A stretch of 64,000 nt of DNA from Eulemur rufifrons (lineage: Eukaryota; Chordata; Mammalia; Primates; Lemuridae), in contig NC_090995.1 of assembly GCF_041146395.1 (NCBI RefSeq), positions 15,627,501 to 15,691,500 on the forward strand, read 5' to 3'. Both the position numbers and the translations under genes were made by a program. Shown here in pieces: positions 26,238-38,225 of this stretch (position 1 is its first letter; each line of letters begins with the position of its first letter). The notes below the pieces were generated by a model. It searched no databases. It was not told where the DNA came from and saw only the letters and a program-made list of their open reading frames with translations.

Positions 26238-26445
26238 GGCCAGAGGAGCTCAGCTCGAGTCCCAGCTCTGCCCCGTACCAGCTGTGTGGCCTTAGGCCAG
26301 TGTCTCACCCACTCTGTTTCCTCCGCTGGACAACGAGAATGATAACATCTGCGTCTGAAACTGCTGTGAGAATTAAACACCAAACACTGGCCTCACACTC
26401 GGTCTGTGCCAGGCACTGTCCTAAGCGCTTTGCACATACTAGCTC
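26238..26445 (+). mobile_element. MIR SINE
   Basis: A forward MIR: gagtcccagctctgccccgt, agctgtgtggccttaggcca, gagaattaaacaccaaacac and gtgccaggcactgtcctaag. Confidence 0.85.
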
Positions 26446-26725
26446 CATCTGCTTCACGGCCCTCTGACTTGGGTGTGTGTTCGTTTCTTGTTGCTGCAGT
26501 AACAAATTATCAAATTCCCCCCGTTCTGACAGACCGAGATCTGCGCCATGGGGCTCGTGGAACACTCTTAGTATCCCCCGTGGTGCCGGCAGTCGGAACA
26601 GGGGCAGAGGGGAGCGGGACGGCTCTGCCACCAGGCCCGGGGACGGCCTTCGCCCCTCACAGACTGGGCCCCGCCTGACTTCCCAGCTCCGGCCCCCGCC
26701 GCCTCCCCGCTCACACAGGTTCTAG

Positions 26726-26766
26726 CAGGTGCCCGCCACACGCCACACGCCACACGCCACACGCCT
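26726..26766. repeat. 7-bp tandem repeat (CACACGC)n
   Basis: About five copies of cacacgc sit head to tail. Confidence 0.85.
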
Positions 26767-26864
26767 GTCCTAGGTTCCGGGTGCCCCACACGGGATCTAC
26801 CCAGCCAGCGGTGCCTCTGGTTCCTTCCTAACCCCTGTAATCCTGTTTGTATCTCACTTCATGT

Positions 26865-27145
26865 CTGTATTGATAACTCCTAAGTTGTCACTCCTGCGAT
26901 GCTTTGCTGAACGTGTCCAGAGTCAGTTGCTCCTTTCTCTGCGTTCCTGCAGCACTTTGCATGTGCCTCTCCTGTGATATTTATCCCCTGCGCCAACTAC
27001 TCAGCTACAAATCGATCTCCTTCAGTGGAACGTAACATCCTCCCAAATGGGGACCATGTTTCAGTCACCTTAAATCTCCGACGTCCAGATTGATGCCCTG
27101 TATACAGTCAATGCTCATGAAATATATGTTCAATCAATACACAGA
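26865..27145 (+). mobile_element. L2 LINE 3'-end relic
   Basis: The sequence ctgcagcactttgcatgtgc and agtggaacgtaacatcctcc, then ccctgtatacagtcaatgct and catgaaatatatgttcaatc, tracks the L2 3' end with its terminal caataaatatttgttgaat block. Confidence 0.65.
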
Positions 27146-27308
27146 TTTTTAAAAATTGATTATGGAGAATTCATCCTGTCAGTTACCTTCTATATGAAAA
27201 CGGCCAACCACGAGGTCATAGATATGACAACTTAAAATAAACTTGGGGCTGTAATATTTACTCAATAAACACTGACGTCCAGATCTGCCTATGATGATAA
27301 ATATCAAC

Positions 27309-27941
27309 GATGCTTCTACACAGAATACCAAACGCAATGCTGGATCTACACAGAGTACCAGATGCAAAGCCGTATCTACACAGAGTACCAAATGCAATGC
27401 TGCATCTACACAGAGTACCAGATGCAATGCTGCATCTACATAAAATACCAGATGTAATGCTTCATCTACATAGAATACCAAATGCAAAGCTGTATCTACA
27501 GAGTACCAGTAGCTATGCTGCATTTACATAGAGTACCAGATGCAGTGCTGCATCTACACAGAGTACCAGATGCAATGCTGCATCTACATAGAATACCAGA
27601 TGCAATGCTGCATCAACACAGAATACCAAATGCAATGCTGCATCTACACAGAGTACCAGATGCAGTGCTGCATCTACACAGAGTACCAGATGCAGTGCTG
27701 CATCTACACAGAGTACCAGATGCAATGCTGCATCTACACAGAATACTAAATGCAATGCTGTATCTACACAGAGTACCAAATGCAATGCTGCATCTACACA
27801 GAGTACCAAATGCAATGCTGCATCTACACAGAATACCAAATGCAATGCTGTATCTACACAGAGTACCAGATGCAATGCTGCATCTATACAGAATACTAAA
27901 TGCAATGCTGTATCTACACAGAGTACCAAATGCAAAGCTGG
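27309..27941. repeat. 30-bp minisatellite, about 21 copies
   Basis: The unit is tgcatctacacagagtacca plus gatgcaatgc. One irregular unit lies near 27497-27530. Because 30 is a multiple of 3, all open frames stay open through the array and give runs such as HRVPDAMLHL (plus strand) and ALHLVLCVDA (minus strand). I read these as artefacts. Confidence 0.97.
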
Positions 27942-30429
27942 TCCTGCCTGTCCTTCTCTTTTCTCCCTACTGAACAAAAGACACATTCCATGGCCAGGCA
28001 CAACAGCGGAAGGAATTTTTATGTCAACAGGGGACTATGCTGAGTTGTCAATCTTTACAATGACATACTCTCACTGTTTCCTGTAAGTAAGTTTTAGGTA
28101 TGTATTTAAGGCATACGGTGATGTTATCAGATGTGCAGATGGATGGTGAAATGATGACTACAGTGGAACAAATTAACGTATCAGTCATCTCACACAGTCC
28201 CGTTTTCGCCCCCGTGGCAAGAGCAGCCACAACCCACAGATTTAGCAAATACCCCACTGTGCTGTGCGATTGGTTTCTAATTTCTAACCCTGATCATACG
28301 CGGCTGCAGACTACCTCTTCTCACAGGCTTATTTACACATGGCTTTTATGACATTTGGGTTTTCATGAAAAATAAGAGGCCCCTCTCTGACTTTTCGCCG
28401 CGATTTCTCTCGGTGATAACAGGTCAGATCGCTCAGGGTTTGAATCACACACTGCGAACACGGTGGCGATACGTCTACAGAGAAGGCGGCTAGGAAAAGC
28501 CACCATCTCATCCCACATGCAGCAGACGACTTACCCGGTGAGGTCCCTGACTTCTCTGGAGCATGACAAGACACGTGTTGGCTTGTCAAGCAATCCGTTC
28601 CAAAAATGGAAAGGAATAAATTACTTTTCTTTTGGCAACTCGATACTGAAACCCGACTGAAAGTAAGAAACTTCTTTTTGTCCTTGATAATTTTGAAACA
28701 GAAGATTGCTTCAAGATTTTTGTAGCTTTTGCTTCTCGAAGAACAAAATGCAGCCAATTTCCAGAGAAGTGTTGAAAGTACGTTCTGCGGGCAATTTGTC
28801 TTCCCCTGAGCCTCCCCAGAGCGCAGGCAGCAGACAAGGACGCCCGCGGGCTAAGCCTTCAGGAAAGGGAAGGGACCTGGGTGACCGTCCTTCCCCACGG
28901 TCCCCTGGAGCAGGTTCCGGGCATCAGCACGCTGACCCGCAGGGCCTCTTCCGCTCCCGGCGAGGCTGCAGCTCACGGTTCCCAACTGCCGAGACGTCTC
29001 CACCCACAGCTACACAGAAACGGCCCCAACTCCGGGCCCAGGCAGGTGTCCGACGTGCAAATCAAATTCCTTCATCGTGTCTCTGGTCCGTTCGGCGGCA
29101 ACTGCCAGCGTTTGTTCTTATCTCACCAATGCCTGGGGAGGACTCGCCGAGTTTTAAAGTATTATCAGAAGACAGTGGGTAAATTTTCCATAAGAAGCTT
29201 TTGGTGGAGGAAAGACTTTTCTATCTGGAACTCAACTTTGCCATTTCTCGGTTTCCAAATCTGTGTAGTGGGAATAATCTCATCTGCTGCAGCTGACGCA
29301 CGAGGACACGGCGAGACGGCAGGCTGGAAAAGCCGAGGACGCCGCGCGTGAGCGCGTGGGTGGTGCGGGCGGCTCTGCAAAGCTCGTCTCGCTGGCATCG
29401 AGAGCAAAGTTGTTTAAAGGAAGCAAATTGGGCGCAGCAGGAGAGGAAAGGACGGAAAAGGCCCCAGGAAAGGGAGGCTCACTCGGAACGGGGGAGAAGG
29501 GAGGAACGGCCCGCAGGGACGAAGCCAGCAGCTCCACACACGGCTCCGGCTTTCCCAGACGCCCCCACTCAGCAGCTCTTCCTCACAACCTCCGCAAAAC
29601 AACAACAAAAGCCCTTTAGGAACTGACTGAAAATAGCCTGGTGGCCTCAGAGGGCGGAAGACCGCTCTCCCCACCCCAGTCACAGCCCACAGGAGGCCAG
29701 GGCTGGCTGCCTACGAAGCTCAAACGCTAGAGAAGCTTGCAAGAAGTTCCAGGATCTGCACCATCTCCATTTTGGTCCTTTTACTCCAGTTTTCTCCTGT
29801 CCCTTCGCAGGCTGGGCCTCTGCCCTCACCCGCCGCCCTCTGCCCACAGGAGGCTTTCCCACCCGAAACGGGAATGTCCAGTCTCCACACGTTCTGCAAA
29901 CCCGTAAGCACTTGCCAAAGTTCATAACTGACAAAATACAAAGACGCGAAAAAAATCTTAAGCCTCATGAAGAGCCAGAGACACGCAAACTAGGCGGGAG
30001 TGCAGCAACCAGACACAGCGGATTAGACGCACACACGGCCACACGTGTGCACTGAGAGATGGTGCTCAGTGAGGGAAGAAAGAAACATCCACCTAGCAAT
30101 ATTTATGAATATTTAAAATACATGCACGCAACACAGTAAGAGCACCCACATAACAAAAGACGCGTGTCAAACCACATTAGAACAGTTCCCTGGGTGCGAG
30201 CTGGGAGGCAGGGGAGTGGGAACAGGGCACGGGGACAAGCGGGGCAGACAGGCAGCGGGACAGACAGGCAGGGCAGCGGGGGAAGAGCCGGCCCAGCCCA
30301 GGCCAGGGCTGAAAACAGGCCACCAGCTGACAAGAACGGCTAACTCAACCTGCTTCACGTGAATCCCAAAAATAAGTAGAAGAGAAAAAGGTTAAACAAG
30401 ATTCTCTTTTACATCGATCACACTGACAA

Positions 30430-30965
30430 ATTTCAGAAGAATCACAGTCGCTAGCGTAGGCACTCTTCCATGTTTCTGGCAAGAGTGCAAATTAATGCAA
30501 CTTTTAAAAAAGAGGATACTATGTTATTATGTGTCATAATCAAAATGTACACATGTATCCTTGGACCCAGCAGTCACATGTCTAAGAATATAATCAAAAC
30601 TACTGCAATTTCTACTAAAAATGTTTACATCGGTTATTTATGATAACAGAAAAATTAGGAACAAATATGAAAACAACAGAGGACTGGCTAAATGACTGCG
30701 TGGCCAGAGTGGGAAAGTTACGCAACAGCTTTAAAAAGATGTTGTAGAAGGAAAATAACATGGGGAAACCAGGCAATGAGTAGAGTTCAGCTGTAGTTCT
30801 GAACAATAAACGTGTGTACATAGACACACACACAAAGACACATTAGTACATGAGCAAGACACACACCAAACAGTAACAGCAGTGATCTGGGGGGTTTGAA
30901 TAGCTGACTTCTTATTGTACCTTGTATGTCACTGACTTTATCGAATTACTTTTTGGAGTCAGCGT
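30430..30965 (+). mobile_element. L1 LINE 3'-end relic
   Basis: The text acccagcagtcacatgtcta, gaggactggctaaatgactg, cacaccaaacagtaacagca and gtgatctggggggtttgaat tracks the end of ORF2 and the 3' UTR of an old L1M element. Confidence 0.75.
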
Positions 30966-31636
30966 GAATTCACTTGGGACTTGGGAGGAAAGTGCTAGAG
31001 GAGGGGAGAGGAAGCCTGGGGTCCTTTTCCCTAAGGCGCACGCTGAGCAAACAGCTTCTTGATCTATTAGCCACGTCTGTGATCCAGGTGAATGATTCAC
31101 CCTTCCTGGGTAAGGTATTTGGATTTTTAGCAGGGTCCTCAGCGACACAGAACTGGAACCAAGGGAAGGGCGGGCTTTGGAAGGTCCACACGGACGGAGA
31201 CTTCACGAGCGGGCTGGCTTCTCCCTGGGTCAAACGCCGGAGGATGAAGGCGGCACTTGGCTCTCCAGGAACATCTGCAAAGTTGTCCCTTCCAACTCCT
31301 GCCCCTCCCTCTACTGCCGACCCGACACCCCAAGACAGGTTCACCCCAAGGGTTCTCACACGCAGCGGCCACGGCCACGTAGCTTCTCCGCCTCCACTGG
31401 TCCGCTGCGACCACTGCAAACTCGCAGCTGCTGGGCCTCGCTGGTTCCCTCCCCACCCGCGGCCCCAGCCTCGGTGGACTCAGCAGCTACTGGCGTCTCC
31501 GTGACGTCTATCTGCCCACAGAAGCCCACGAGCCAGAGGAGGGGCCTGCAACCAAAACGGAGCTTCTGGTGAGGAGGATTCTCAGACTCGGCGGCTGCAC
31601 CCGCCGGCCGTGCAGATCTCGGCAGCGAGAGCAGGT

Positions 31637-32797
31637 GCTGTTGGCTCCGTGGGCGCCATGGACGGGGGTGGGGGCAGCCCAGGGACGGTGCTGTTGGCTC
31701 CGTGGGCGCCGCGGACGGGGGTGGGGGCAGCCCAGGGACAGTGCTGGGGGGAGGGGCGCAGTGGACGGGGGTGGGGGCAGCCCAGGGACAGTGCTGGGGG
31801 GAGGGGTGCCGCGGACGGGGGTGGGGGCAGCCCAGGGACAGTGCTGGGGGGAGGGGTGCCGCGGACGGGGGTGGGGGCAGCCCAGGGACAGTGCTGGGGG
31901 GAGGGGCGCCGTGCACGGGGGTGGGGGCAGCCCAGGGACAGTGCTGGGGGGAGGGGTGCCGCGGACGGGGGTGGGGGCAGCCCAGGGACGGTGCTGGGGG
32001 GAGGGGTGCCGCGGACGGGGGTGGGGGCAGCCCAGGGACGGTGCTGGGGGGAGGGGCGCCGTGGACGGGGGTGGGGGAAACCCAGGGACAGTGCTGGGGG
32101 GAGGGGCGCCGTGCACGGGGGTGGGGGCAGCCCAGGGACAGTGCTGGGGGGAGGGGCGCCGTGGACGGGGGTGGGGGCAGCCCAGGGACAGTGCTGGGGG
32201 GAGGGGCGCCGTGGACGGGGGTGGGGGCAGCCCAGGGACAGTGCTGGGGGGAGGGGCGCCGTGGACGGGGGTGGGGGCAGCCCAGGGACAGTGCTGGGGG
32301 GAGGGGCGCCGCGGACGGGGGTGGGGGCAGCCCAGGGACAGTGCTGGGGGGAGGGGTGCCGCGGACGGGGGTGGGGGCAGCCCAGGGACGGTGCTGGGGG
32401 GAGGGTCGCCGTGGACGGGGGTGGGGGCAGCCCAGGGACGGTGCTGGGGGAGAGGCGCCGCGGACGGGGGTGGGGGCAGCCCAGGGACGGTGCTGGGGGA
32501 GAGGCGCCGCGGACGGGGGTGGGGGCAGCCCAGGGACGGTGCTGGGGGGAGGGGCGCCGTGCACGGGGGTGGGGGCAGCCCAGGGACGGTGCTGGGGGGA
32601 GGGGCGCCGCGGACGGGGGTGGGGGCAGCCCAGGGACGGTGCTGGGGGGAGGGGCGCCGTGGACGGGGGTGGGGGCAGCCCAGGGACGGTGCTGGGGGGA
32701 GGGGCGCCGCGGACGGGGGTGGGGGCAGCCCAGGGACGGTGCTGGGGGGAGGGGCGCCGCGGACGGGGGTGGGGGCAGCCCAGGGACAGTGCTGGGC
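31637..32797. repeat. 50-bp G-rich minisatellite, about 23 copies
   Basis: The main unit is ggacgggggtgggggcagcc, cagggacagtgctgggggga, ggggtgccgc (50 bp). The first two copies are about 53 bp and read gctgttggctccgtgggcgc, and two copies at about 32440-32535 are 49 bp. Each unit has several G runs of four to six on the plus strand. With 50 not a multiple of 3, all frames cycle through the array, and open frames of 380-466 codons appear on both strands; none looks like a gene. Confidence 0.98.
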
Positions 32798-33669
32798 GGG
32801 AACGGGGAGGGGCAGGAAGAATGCAGCCCAGACAGTCCGGCTAAAATAACCGAGAACCCTGGAAACTGGGCAGAAAGCCTGAAGACCGGTCACTGGTTTG
32901 TAATCCATAACTGAAATATTTGGGGGTTCAGATTTTCAGGAAGAATGGGACCTGTCTGGAAGACAAACTCCCTTGCATTTGTGGCGGCTTTCTCTGCCGG
33001 TGTGTGACACTTCTGTTCTGTCGTTTGTCTTTGGGCACACACAGCAAGGGGCCAGAAGCGGCAAGACACATGCCGAGCACAGCCTGTCTCCTGCTAAAGC
33101 AAAGGTCCCAGAAAAAGCACCACCCGCTGCTTTTGCTTCTCCACATGTGTCCTGTCCGCGAATATCCGAAGACAGAGGGGCCTGGAATCCCACCGCGACC
33201 GCCCTCACCAGGCCCGGTTGACTCAAGAAGCCGGCATTCGCGGAAGGCGACCCTGTCGTCCTCCCTTCTGAGCGGCTTAAAATACTCCATGGACACCACT
33301 CAGCTCCAAAGACAGTTTATGTTATTAGTCCCCTTGCAACACTGATAAGACACCAACTACGTTAAACACGGGGAAGCAAAGAGAAGAAAAGGAGGGGTGG
33401 AAAAGAGTCTGTGATTTTCTGGAGGCCACACCTCAAGGAAGGGCTGACAAGGAGTCAGCACAGAGGCCGGACGGAAGACAGGGCATCGCACGCCAAGGTC
33501 AGGCGTGCCCTCACCGTCCTGCCCTTCCTGCCCTGTGCGCCGCATGGCCACGCTGTCTCCAACCCAGAGTTACTCCAGAAGGCCACACCTGTGCTTAGCA
33601 CTGCGCGGATTTCAGAGGTATCAGACACGTCCCTGCCTCAATGACTCGTCACCTTCCATCTCGTTCCCT

Positions 33670-33885
33670 TGAGAAACTGTCTTTGTGGCACTGACAGTCA
33701 TAAACTCACATGCTGGTAACTGTCTGTCTGAAATTGTCTCGTTTACTCCCCAGGGGCCTCTTCTCCCAACGAGAGAGCACATTCCTTAACCACAGGGCAG
33801 CTGTCTGTCTGCCTCACTGAGTCCCTAGTGCCGGGACAGGTCCAGGTACACAGAGGAAGCCCAACAAATGTTTCCTGCACGAACA
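33670..33885 (+). mobile_element. L2 LINE 3'-end relic
   Basis: The text gagagagcacattccttaac, cacagggcagctgtctgtct, gtccctagtgccgggacagg and gaagcccaacaaatgtttcc follows the L2 3' end. Confidence 0.65.
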
Positions 33886-34769
33886 AGAGTGGCGGACACA
33901 GGACTGTCACCTGAAGCGATACATCCCTTTACAAGACAGCGGTTTAGCAAGAGACCAGAACTGCTAACGAGTTACGCCAAAGAGGATCTGCACAGCACAC
34001 AGGGTTGAAAGAGCAGAACAGAAGGGCGACGACCGTGTGGCAGGATGTGCCAAGCCCCCACACCGAGAGTGTGATCCGGCAACGAAACCGGGATCGACCC
34101 TCCAACTCTGAGGTGTGGTGCCTGAGCCGCGGGGTGACGCCAGCTCGCCAAGACCGGCCGACAGAGCAGGGAGGGTGCTTGCCTTGCAGGGAGGGTTCCT
34201 GGGTTTCACAAATGCCATTGCCCAGAGGGCCACCCGGGACACAGGTGGGCGGGGCAAGTCACATGCTGGGACTGAGCCGCATCAAGCCCCATCCATCAAG
34301 CCCCACCCGCGGCACCGTCCCTGCTTTGGACCCGGCTCCCCGGGGTCAGGGCTTCATTTCCGCAGACGGCCGGCTGCTCCGGTCAACCACAGTTCCGGAA
34401 AATAATTAACTTCACAAGCTTCTCTGCTCACACCACAGCTTTTAAATCTCAACTATGTCAGCATCCTACATCCTGCATGTATATTTTATAGGCTTAGGCT
34501 TATCACATACTTTTCCTCTGCATATATCACAGTATTAGCTAAGAAACAATTACAGATTCTCCTCATTGAATCTCAGTATTTAAAGAAAATAAAAGGATTT
34601 TAATTTGTTGTGGCGAGCATTGTAAACTGTTCTCTAAAAAAGGAGGTTCTATTTTAAATCTGAAATTAACGACAAAAAACTTCTTGTTTCTTAATGTGAG
34701 CTGTTTGATTTTCATCTCCACAGGGTGAAAAGGAAAGGAAACGGTTTCAAAAATGTCAATACCTGTCTT

Positions 34770-34955
34770 TTATTGCCCCCCACATATTATGGGCCAGGCA
34801 TAACACACTCACACTTTTAAAACATCTTTTCTAACCCTCATAATAATGGTTTCAAGCAGATAATATTGTTCCCATTTTATAGTTGATGAAACTGAGGCTG
34901 AAAGAGGTTAAATGACCTGCCCAAAGCCCTGTTGCCGTAAGGGGTACAGGTGAGA
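34770..34955 (-). mobile_element. MIR SINE
   Basis: Reverse MIR: tattatgggccaggcataac, ttcccattttatagttgatg, aaactgaggctgaaagaggt and taaatgacctgcccaaagcc. Confidence 0.85.
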
Positions 34956-35329
34956 CAGAAAATAATCCCATCCCTTGTAATCCTATAAAACGTTCAACTG
35001 CTTGATTTTTTAAGTTTCCAAACCTGAGACCACACAACAGTCAGATAAAGAATAATCTGCCAAGCTTTTGTTTTTGTGGGTTTCTTTGTTTTGCGGTTGT
35101 TGTTTCTGTTTCCCATCTCTGTCAGCAACAGCGAACCTGCCCTGACTGTAAAGATTGAGTCGTATTTATCTCCGTATCCTCAGGACCCAAAACAGCGGTG
35201 GGAAGAGAATGAGGGGGACGAAGGAAAGGGGACCAGGAGTACGGGGGCAGGAAGCAGAAACCCGAGTCTCCTCACACACGAAGGCTTGCCGGGCACCAGG
35301 CACCGTCTCCTGGACCGGGCCGCGAGGTC

Positions 35330-35490
35330 ACTGGTTGGACCTTCACGGCCACGTGGCAGACGCTATGTCCCTGCTTTACCCACGAGGCCCCTGAAGCCTG
35401 GGGTGAAGGACCCTGGGAGTGACAGAGTCCAGACTGGAATCCAGGCGGTTTGGCTCCCGGGCCCGAGCTCTGAGCCACCGCACTGGCCCT
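35330..35490 (-). mobile_element. Probable MIR remnant
   Basis: The text ggaatccaggcggtttggct and cccgggcccgagctctgagc resembles the reversed MIR head (..gaacccaggcagtctggctc..). The middle is diverged. Confidence 0.5.
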
Positions 35491-35629
35491 CACGTCTGCA
35501 GAGCGAAGGTGGCCTCGGCCACAAGGGACACAGGCCTCCATCCTCAGGCCTTTGCCAATAACGTATGTTTTAAGTCGACAAACCAAACACTGATATACGT
35601 ATAAAAAAGGGCTAACTTTCTCTATTCAA

Positions 35630-35830
35630 AACCTACAATCTTATTAGCTGCTCATTTTAACCTAATCTTGTGCTCTTTGTGGAAGAGCCGTGTTTACGTG
35701 CTGCTGGTTTTTTCACTCTGCCCTATATTCAACACAGTGAGCATGAATATTAATTAGGTCATTTCTGGTAATTAGTTTCCTCAGAACCGTGCTCACTTCC
35801 TTTTGGTTTTGATGGGTCAATAAAGTGGCG
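35630..35830. promoter_or_regulatory. Candidate conserved non-coding element
   Basis: Single-copy AT-rich sequence with clustered homeodomain-like motifs (gaatattaattaggtcattt, ctggtaattagtttcctcag) and no repeat signature. Its regulatory role is inference only. Confidence 0.25.
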
Positions 35831-37032
35831 AATTATCCCAGTCATAACATAAATGACCCTGCCAAGAGACATCGATCCAGAAAACCGCGGTTACCCTGAC
35901 GTGGCTGGCTTCTCTGCAAAAGGTTAGCACGTGCTGGAAGAGCAACGGTGGGCTGACTCACTTCCAAGGTCGGTGGTGAAAAGTCGCCAAAAACGGTGCA
36001 AGCACGAATACTGCAAAACATCCCAATGTCGAGAAAGCTTATTGGGAAGGATGATCTCAGGGCCAAGACGGTAGATGGAAATTGATCACAAATTTAGCTT
36101 TAATTTTTAAGATCACTCCCTCTCTCTCCTCTTGCTCTGTTTTTTCTCCTTATCCTATGCATAAAAATGCAACCAGCCTGAACTAAAGCAAATTGGTTTA
36201 ATTCCCCGGAGGGAGCATGAACAAATTTTCCCAGTAACTTTCTAGTGGAGGCATTTGTGTGTGGCTGTGTGGGAGGAATGCAAAGCAGTCAGCTACGTAA
36301 ACCCGTTACCAAATGAAACAGGACCCACGTCAAAACGCCCTCAAACAGCATTAGCATCACCAATTAAAACTACGGGCACAGGAGAAAAAAAGTGGCTCCC
36401 TCCCAAAAAGGTAAACATTCCGTGGGGTGTGCGCATGGCAGGGGGTGGAGGTAGCACAGAGGCAGAAGTAAAATCTGGGGGGATTAATCCCCTTTTAGAG
36501 GCCAATCTGGCAGAGGAGTGCTGGCAGGAGGGCGCTTTGCTGGGATGGAAGAAGAGAGCAAAGAACACACTCGACAATTTCATCAAATTGAAATCTCGGC
36601 AGTTTACCTAAATTGCCCAGCCATTAGACTCTCACAAAAGCATTTCTACGTGCCCACTTTTAAAATAACAGGTAAACAGAACAGGATAGGTGCAAACACT
36701 AAGGGTTCTTTTCTCTTTTGTGGCCAAGACGTCTAGTGAAACGCTGGTCCTTCAAGTAGTTCATTCACTCATCATACACTTGGTCACCAAATGCCAGTCA
36801 CCTTGTGCAGCCCTTCGTTCTGAGGACGGACCCTCGGAACATATTCTTACAGACCTCAGAGCCTCCAAGCCAACTCTGAAGCTGTTCCCCTCCCACATTC
36901 TCTAACGTGGCTGGTCACAGGACAGACCCTTCCCTCCCCATCCCTCTGTACGAGGCATAGGCCATGCCAGCGCCTCTGCTCCAGGCGGTCTCCACAGCCC
37001 TGTGGGCTCCGCTTGGCCACGGCCAGCAGCTG

Positions 37033-37128
37033 CCTCTACCAGCACCTGCACCTGGCCTGAGACACCTTTGCCTGCAGCCGCCTCTACCAGTACCTGCACC
37101 TGGCCCGAGACGCCTTCACCTGCAGCCT
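37033..37128. repeat. 48-bp tandem duplication
   Basis: Two copies of a unit beginning cctctaccagcacctgcacc start at 37033 and 37081. The cctgca pattern looks donor-like on the minus strand, but no FU exon can be read here. Confidence 0.9.
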
Positions 37129-37768
37129 GTACACACCTGTGCACTTGTTCTCTTTAGCTATGTTTCCTCCAAGTGATTTTCCTAGAACTCTGACCGAGGG
37201 CCTGGCAGAGAGGAGCAGAGCATCTGCCCTGCGCTGGCTCCCCCGACATCAGACCCTGCCCTGCCCGTCGGCCTGTTCAGACGTCTCGGCCCCCCTCACC
37301 CCGCGTCGGTTCCCAGCACATGTCTTTCTCTGTCCTCCCGAGACAAACTTGCATCCCCGCCCTTTGTCTTTGGGTCTCCGTTACTTCCTTCTCCCGTTTC
37401 TGCACCTAAGAAATCCTGGATACAGTTTTTTATACTCATGATTATATTCATTATTAAAAAAACCGTCAAGTAAAACAACAAATTATGTTATGTCCACTCC
37501 CACCTCCAGAGACTATTACGATAACAAGAATTTCAACTAGATCTTAATTAAAAATATAAAATAAAGGTGGGCACATAAATCCACTAGCGCATATAGATAC
37601 TAAAGTAACCTGATAAGGTCACAAAAGCGACGTGTGTCATCGCTCTCGCCCACGGCTCTCCCCAGCCCGCCAGGAGTCCTGCTCAGAGTGTCGTCTCTTA
37701 GCCCCTGGCGCCCAGGTCGCTGGTGGGGGGCCGGGGCAGCTGGCCGAGGGCCCACCCGCTGTGCTTAC

Positions 37769-37903
37769 CTGCACAGGCGTGGCGGTCGCGGTAGAAGCCG
37801 TCCCCGCAGGCGGGCACACACTGGCCGTGCTGCAGCAGCAGGGGAGGCCGGCAGGACGAGCATCCCAGCGCACGGGTACACGTGGCGCACTGCGGCTGGC
37901 AGG
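37769..37903 (-). CDS. FRAS1: FRAS1 exon: furin-like repeat 2
   Basis: A 135-bp exon, phase 1-1, reading (A)CQPQCATCTRALGCSSCRPP, LLLQHGQCVPACGDGF and YRDRHACA. The match to remembered human FRAS1 (CQPQCSTCTSGLECSSCQPP) is clear and all cysteines are retained. The acceptor AG lies in cgggagccag, with its pyrimidine tract (cctttttctgtcccc) further upstream than usual. The donor is GCAG|GTAAGC, a strong site. The next exon found is FU4, 17.4 kb away; the exon for FU3 was not found, although the FU2-FU4 join is in frame (G|CT, alanine). Confidence 0.96.
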
Positions 37904-38059
37904 CTGGCTCCCGGCACGGATGGGGACAGAAAAAGGGACGCGCTGGTTAGTTCAGAGACACGACCCCGTGTGACGCCCACACAGCCCCACCCTGGGGCCC
38001 TGGGCCCGCACACAACGGGAAAGGCAGGAAGTGACTGTGGGAGCCGTTGTTTCTACGGC

Positions 38060-38225
38060 TACAGTTCACGTCAGGCTTCACACACAGGATGCATTTAACC
38101 CGCACGGCGGCCCTACAGACAGTATTAATCTCGACTTTGCAGATGGGGCACAAGCTCAGGGAGGCTGAGTGACTGGCCCAGGGTCACACGAAGCCGGCAG
38201 CTGAGGCCGGGCGGTTTGGCTCAGG
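38060..38225 (-). mobile_element. MIR SINE
   Basis: Reverse MIR: aggatgcatttaacccgcac, tttgcagatggggcacaagc, tgagtgactggcccagggtc and acacgaagccggcagctgag. Confidence 0.85.

Larger units (their letters stand above)
20401..37768 (-). other. FRAS1 intron between FU2 and FU4 exons; FU3 exon expected here
   Basis: The 17,368-bp gap is the largest in the window. Human FRAS1 has another FU repeat (CHESCAGCWGPTEKHCLAC... as remembered) between these two exons. I read the segment on the minus strand for a phase 1-1 exon of about 144 bp with that cysteine pattern and found none. The gap contains the 113-bp, 30-bp and 50-bp tandem arrays, L1 relics and several MIR/L2 relics. Confidence 0.75.

Noticed and set aside
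26466..26720. Possible CpG-rich promoter or small exon
   Set aside because: The text gttgctgcagtaacaaatta suggests an old interspersed repeat. No convincing promoter or exon could be defined.
27309..28001. Repeat-protein-like frames and resemblance to a CRISPR array
   Set aside because: Units are contiguous direct repeats with no unique spacers, and the genome is mammalian. The frames are open because 30 is divisible by 3.
31356..32914. Open frames of 380-466 codons on both strands with Pro/Gly-rich repeats
   Set aside because: They cover the 50-bp G-rich array. Openness in all frames follows from the repeat unit; there is no splice structure, no domain and no homologue that I recognise.
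36964..37176. Possible FU exon suggested by acctgca donor-like text
   Set aside because: The text belongs to a 48-bp duplication. The minus-strand translation lacks the CxxxCxxC pattern and has no matching acceptor.
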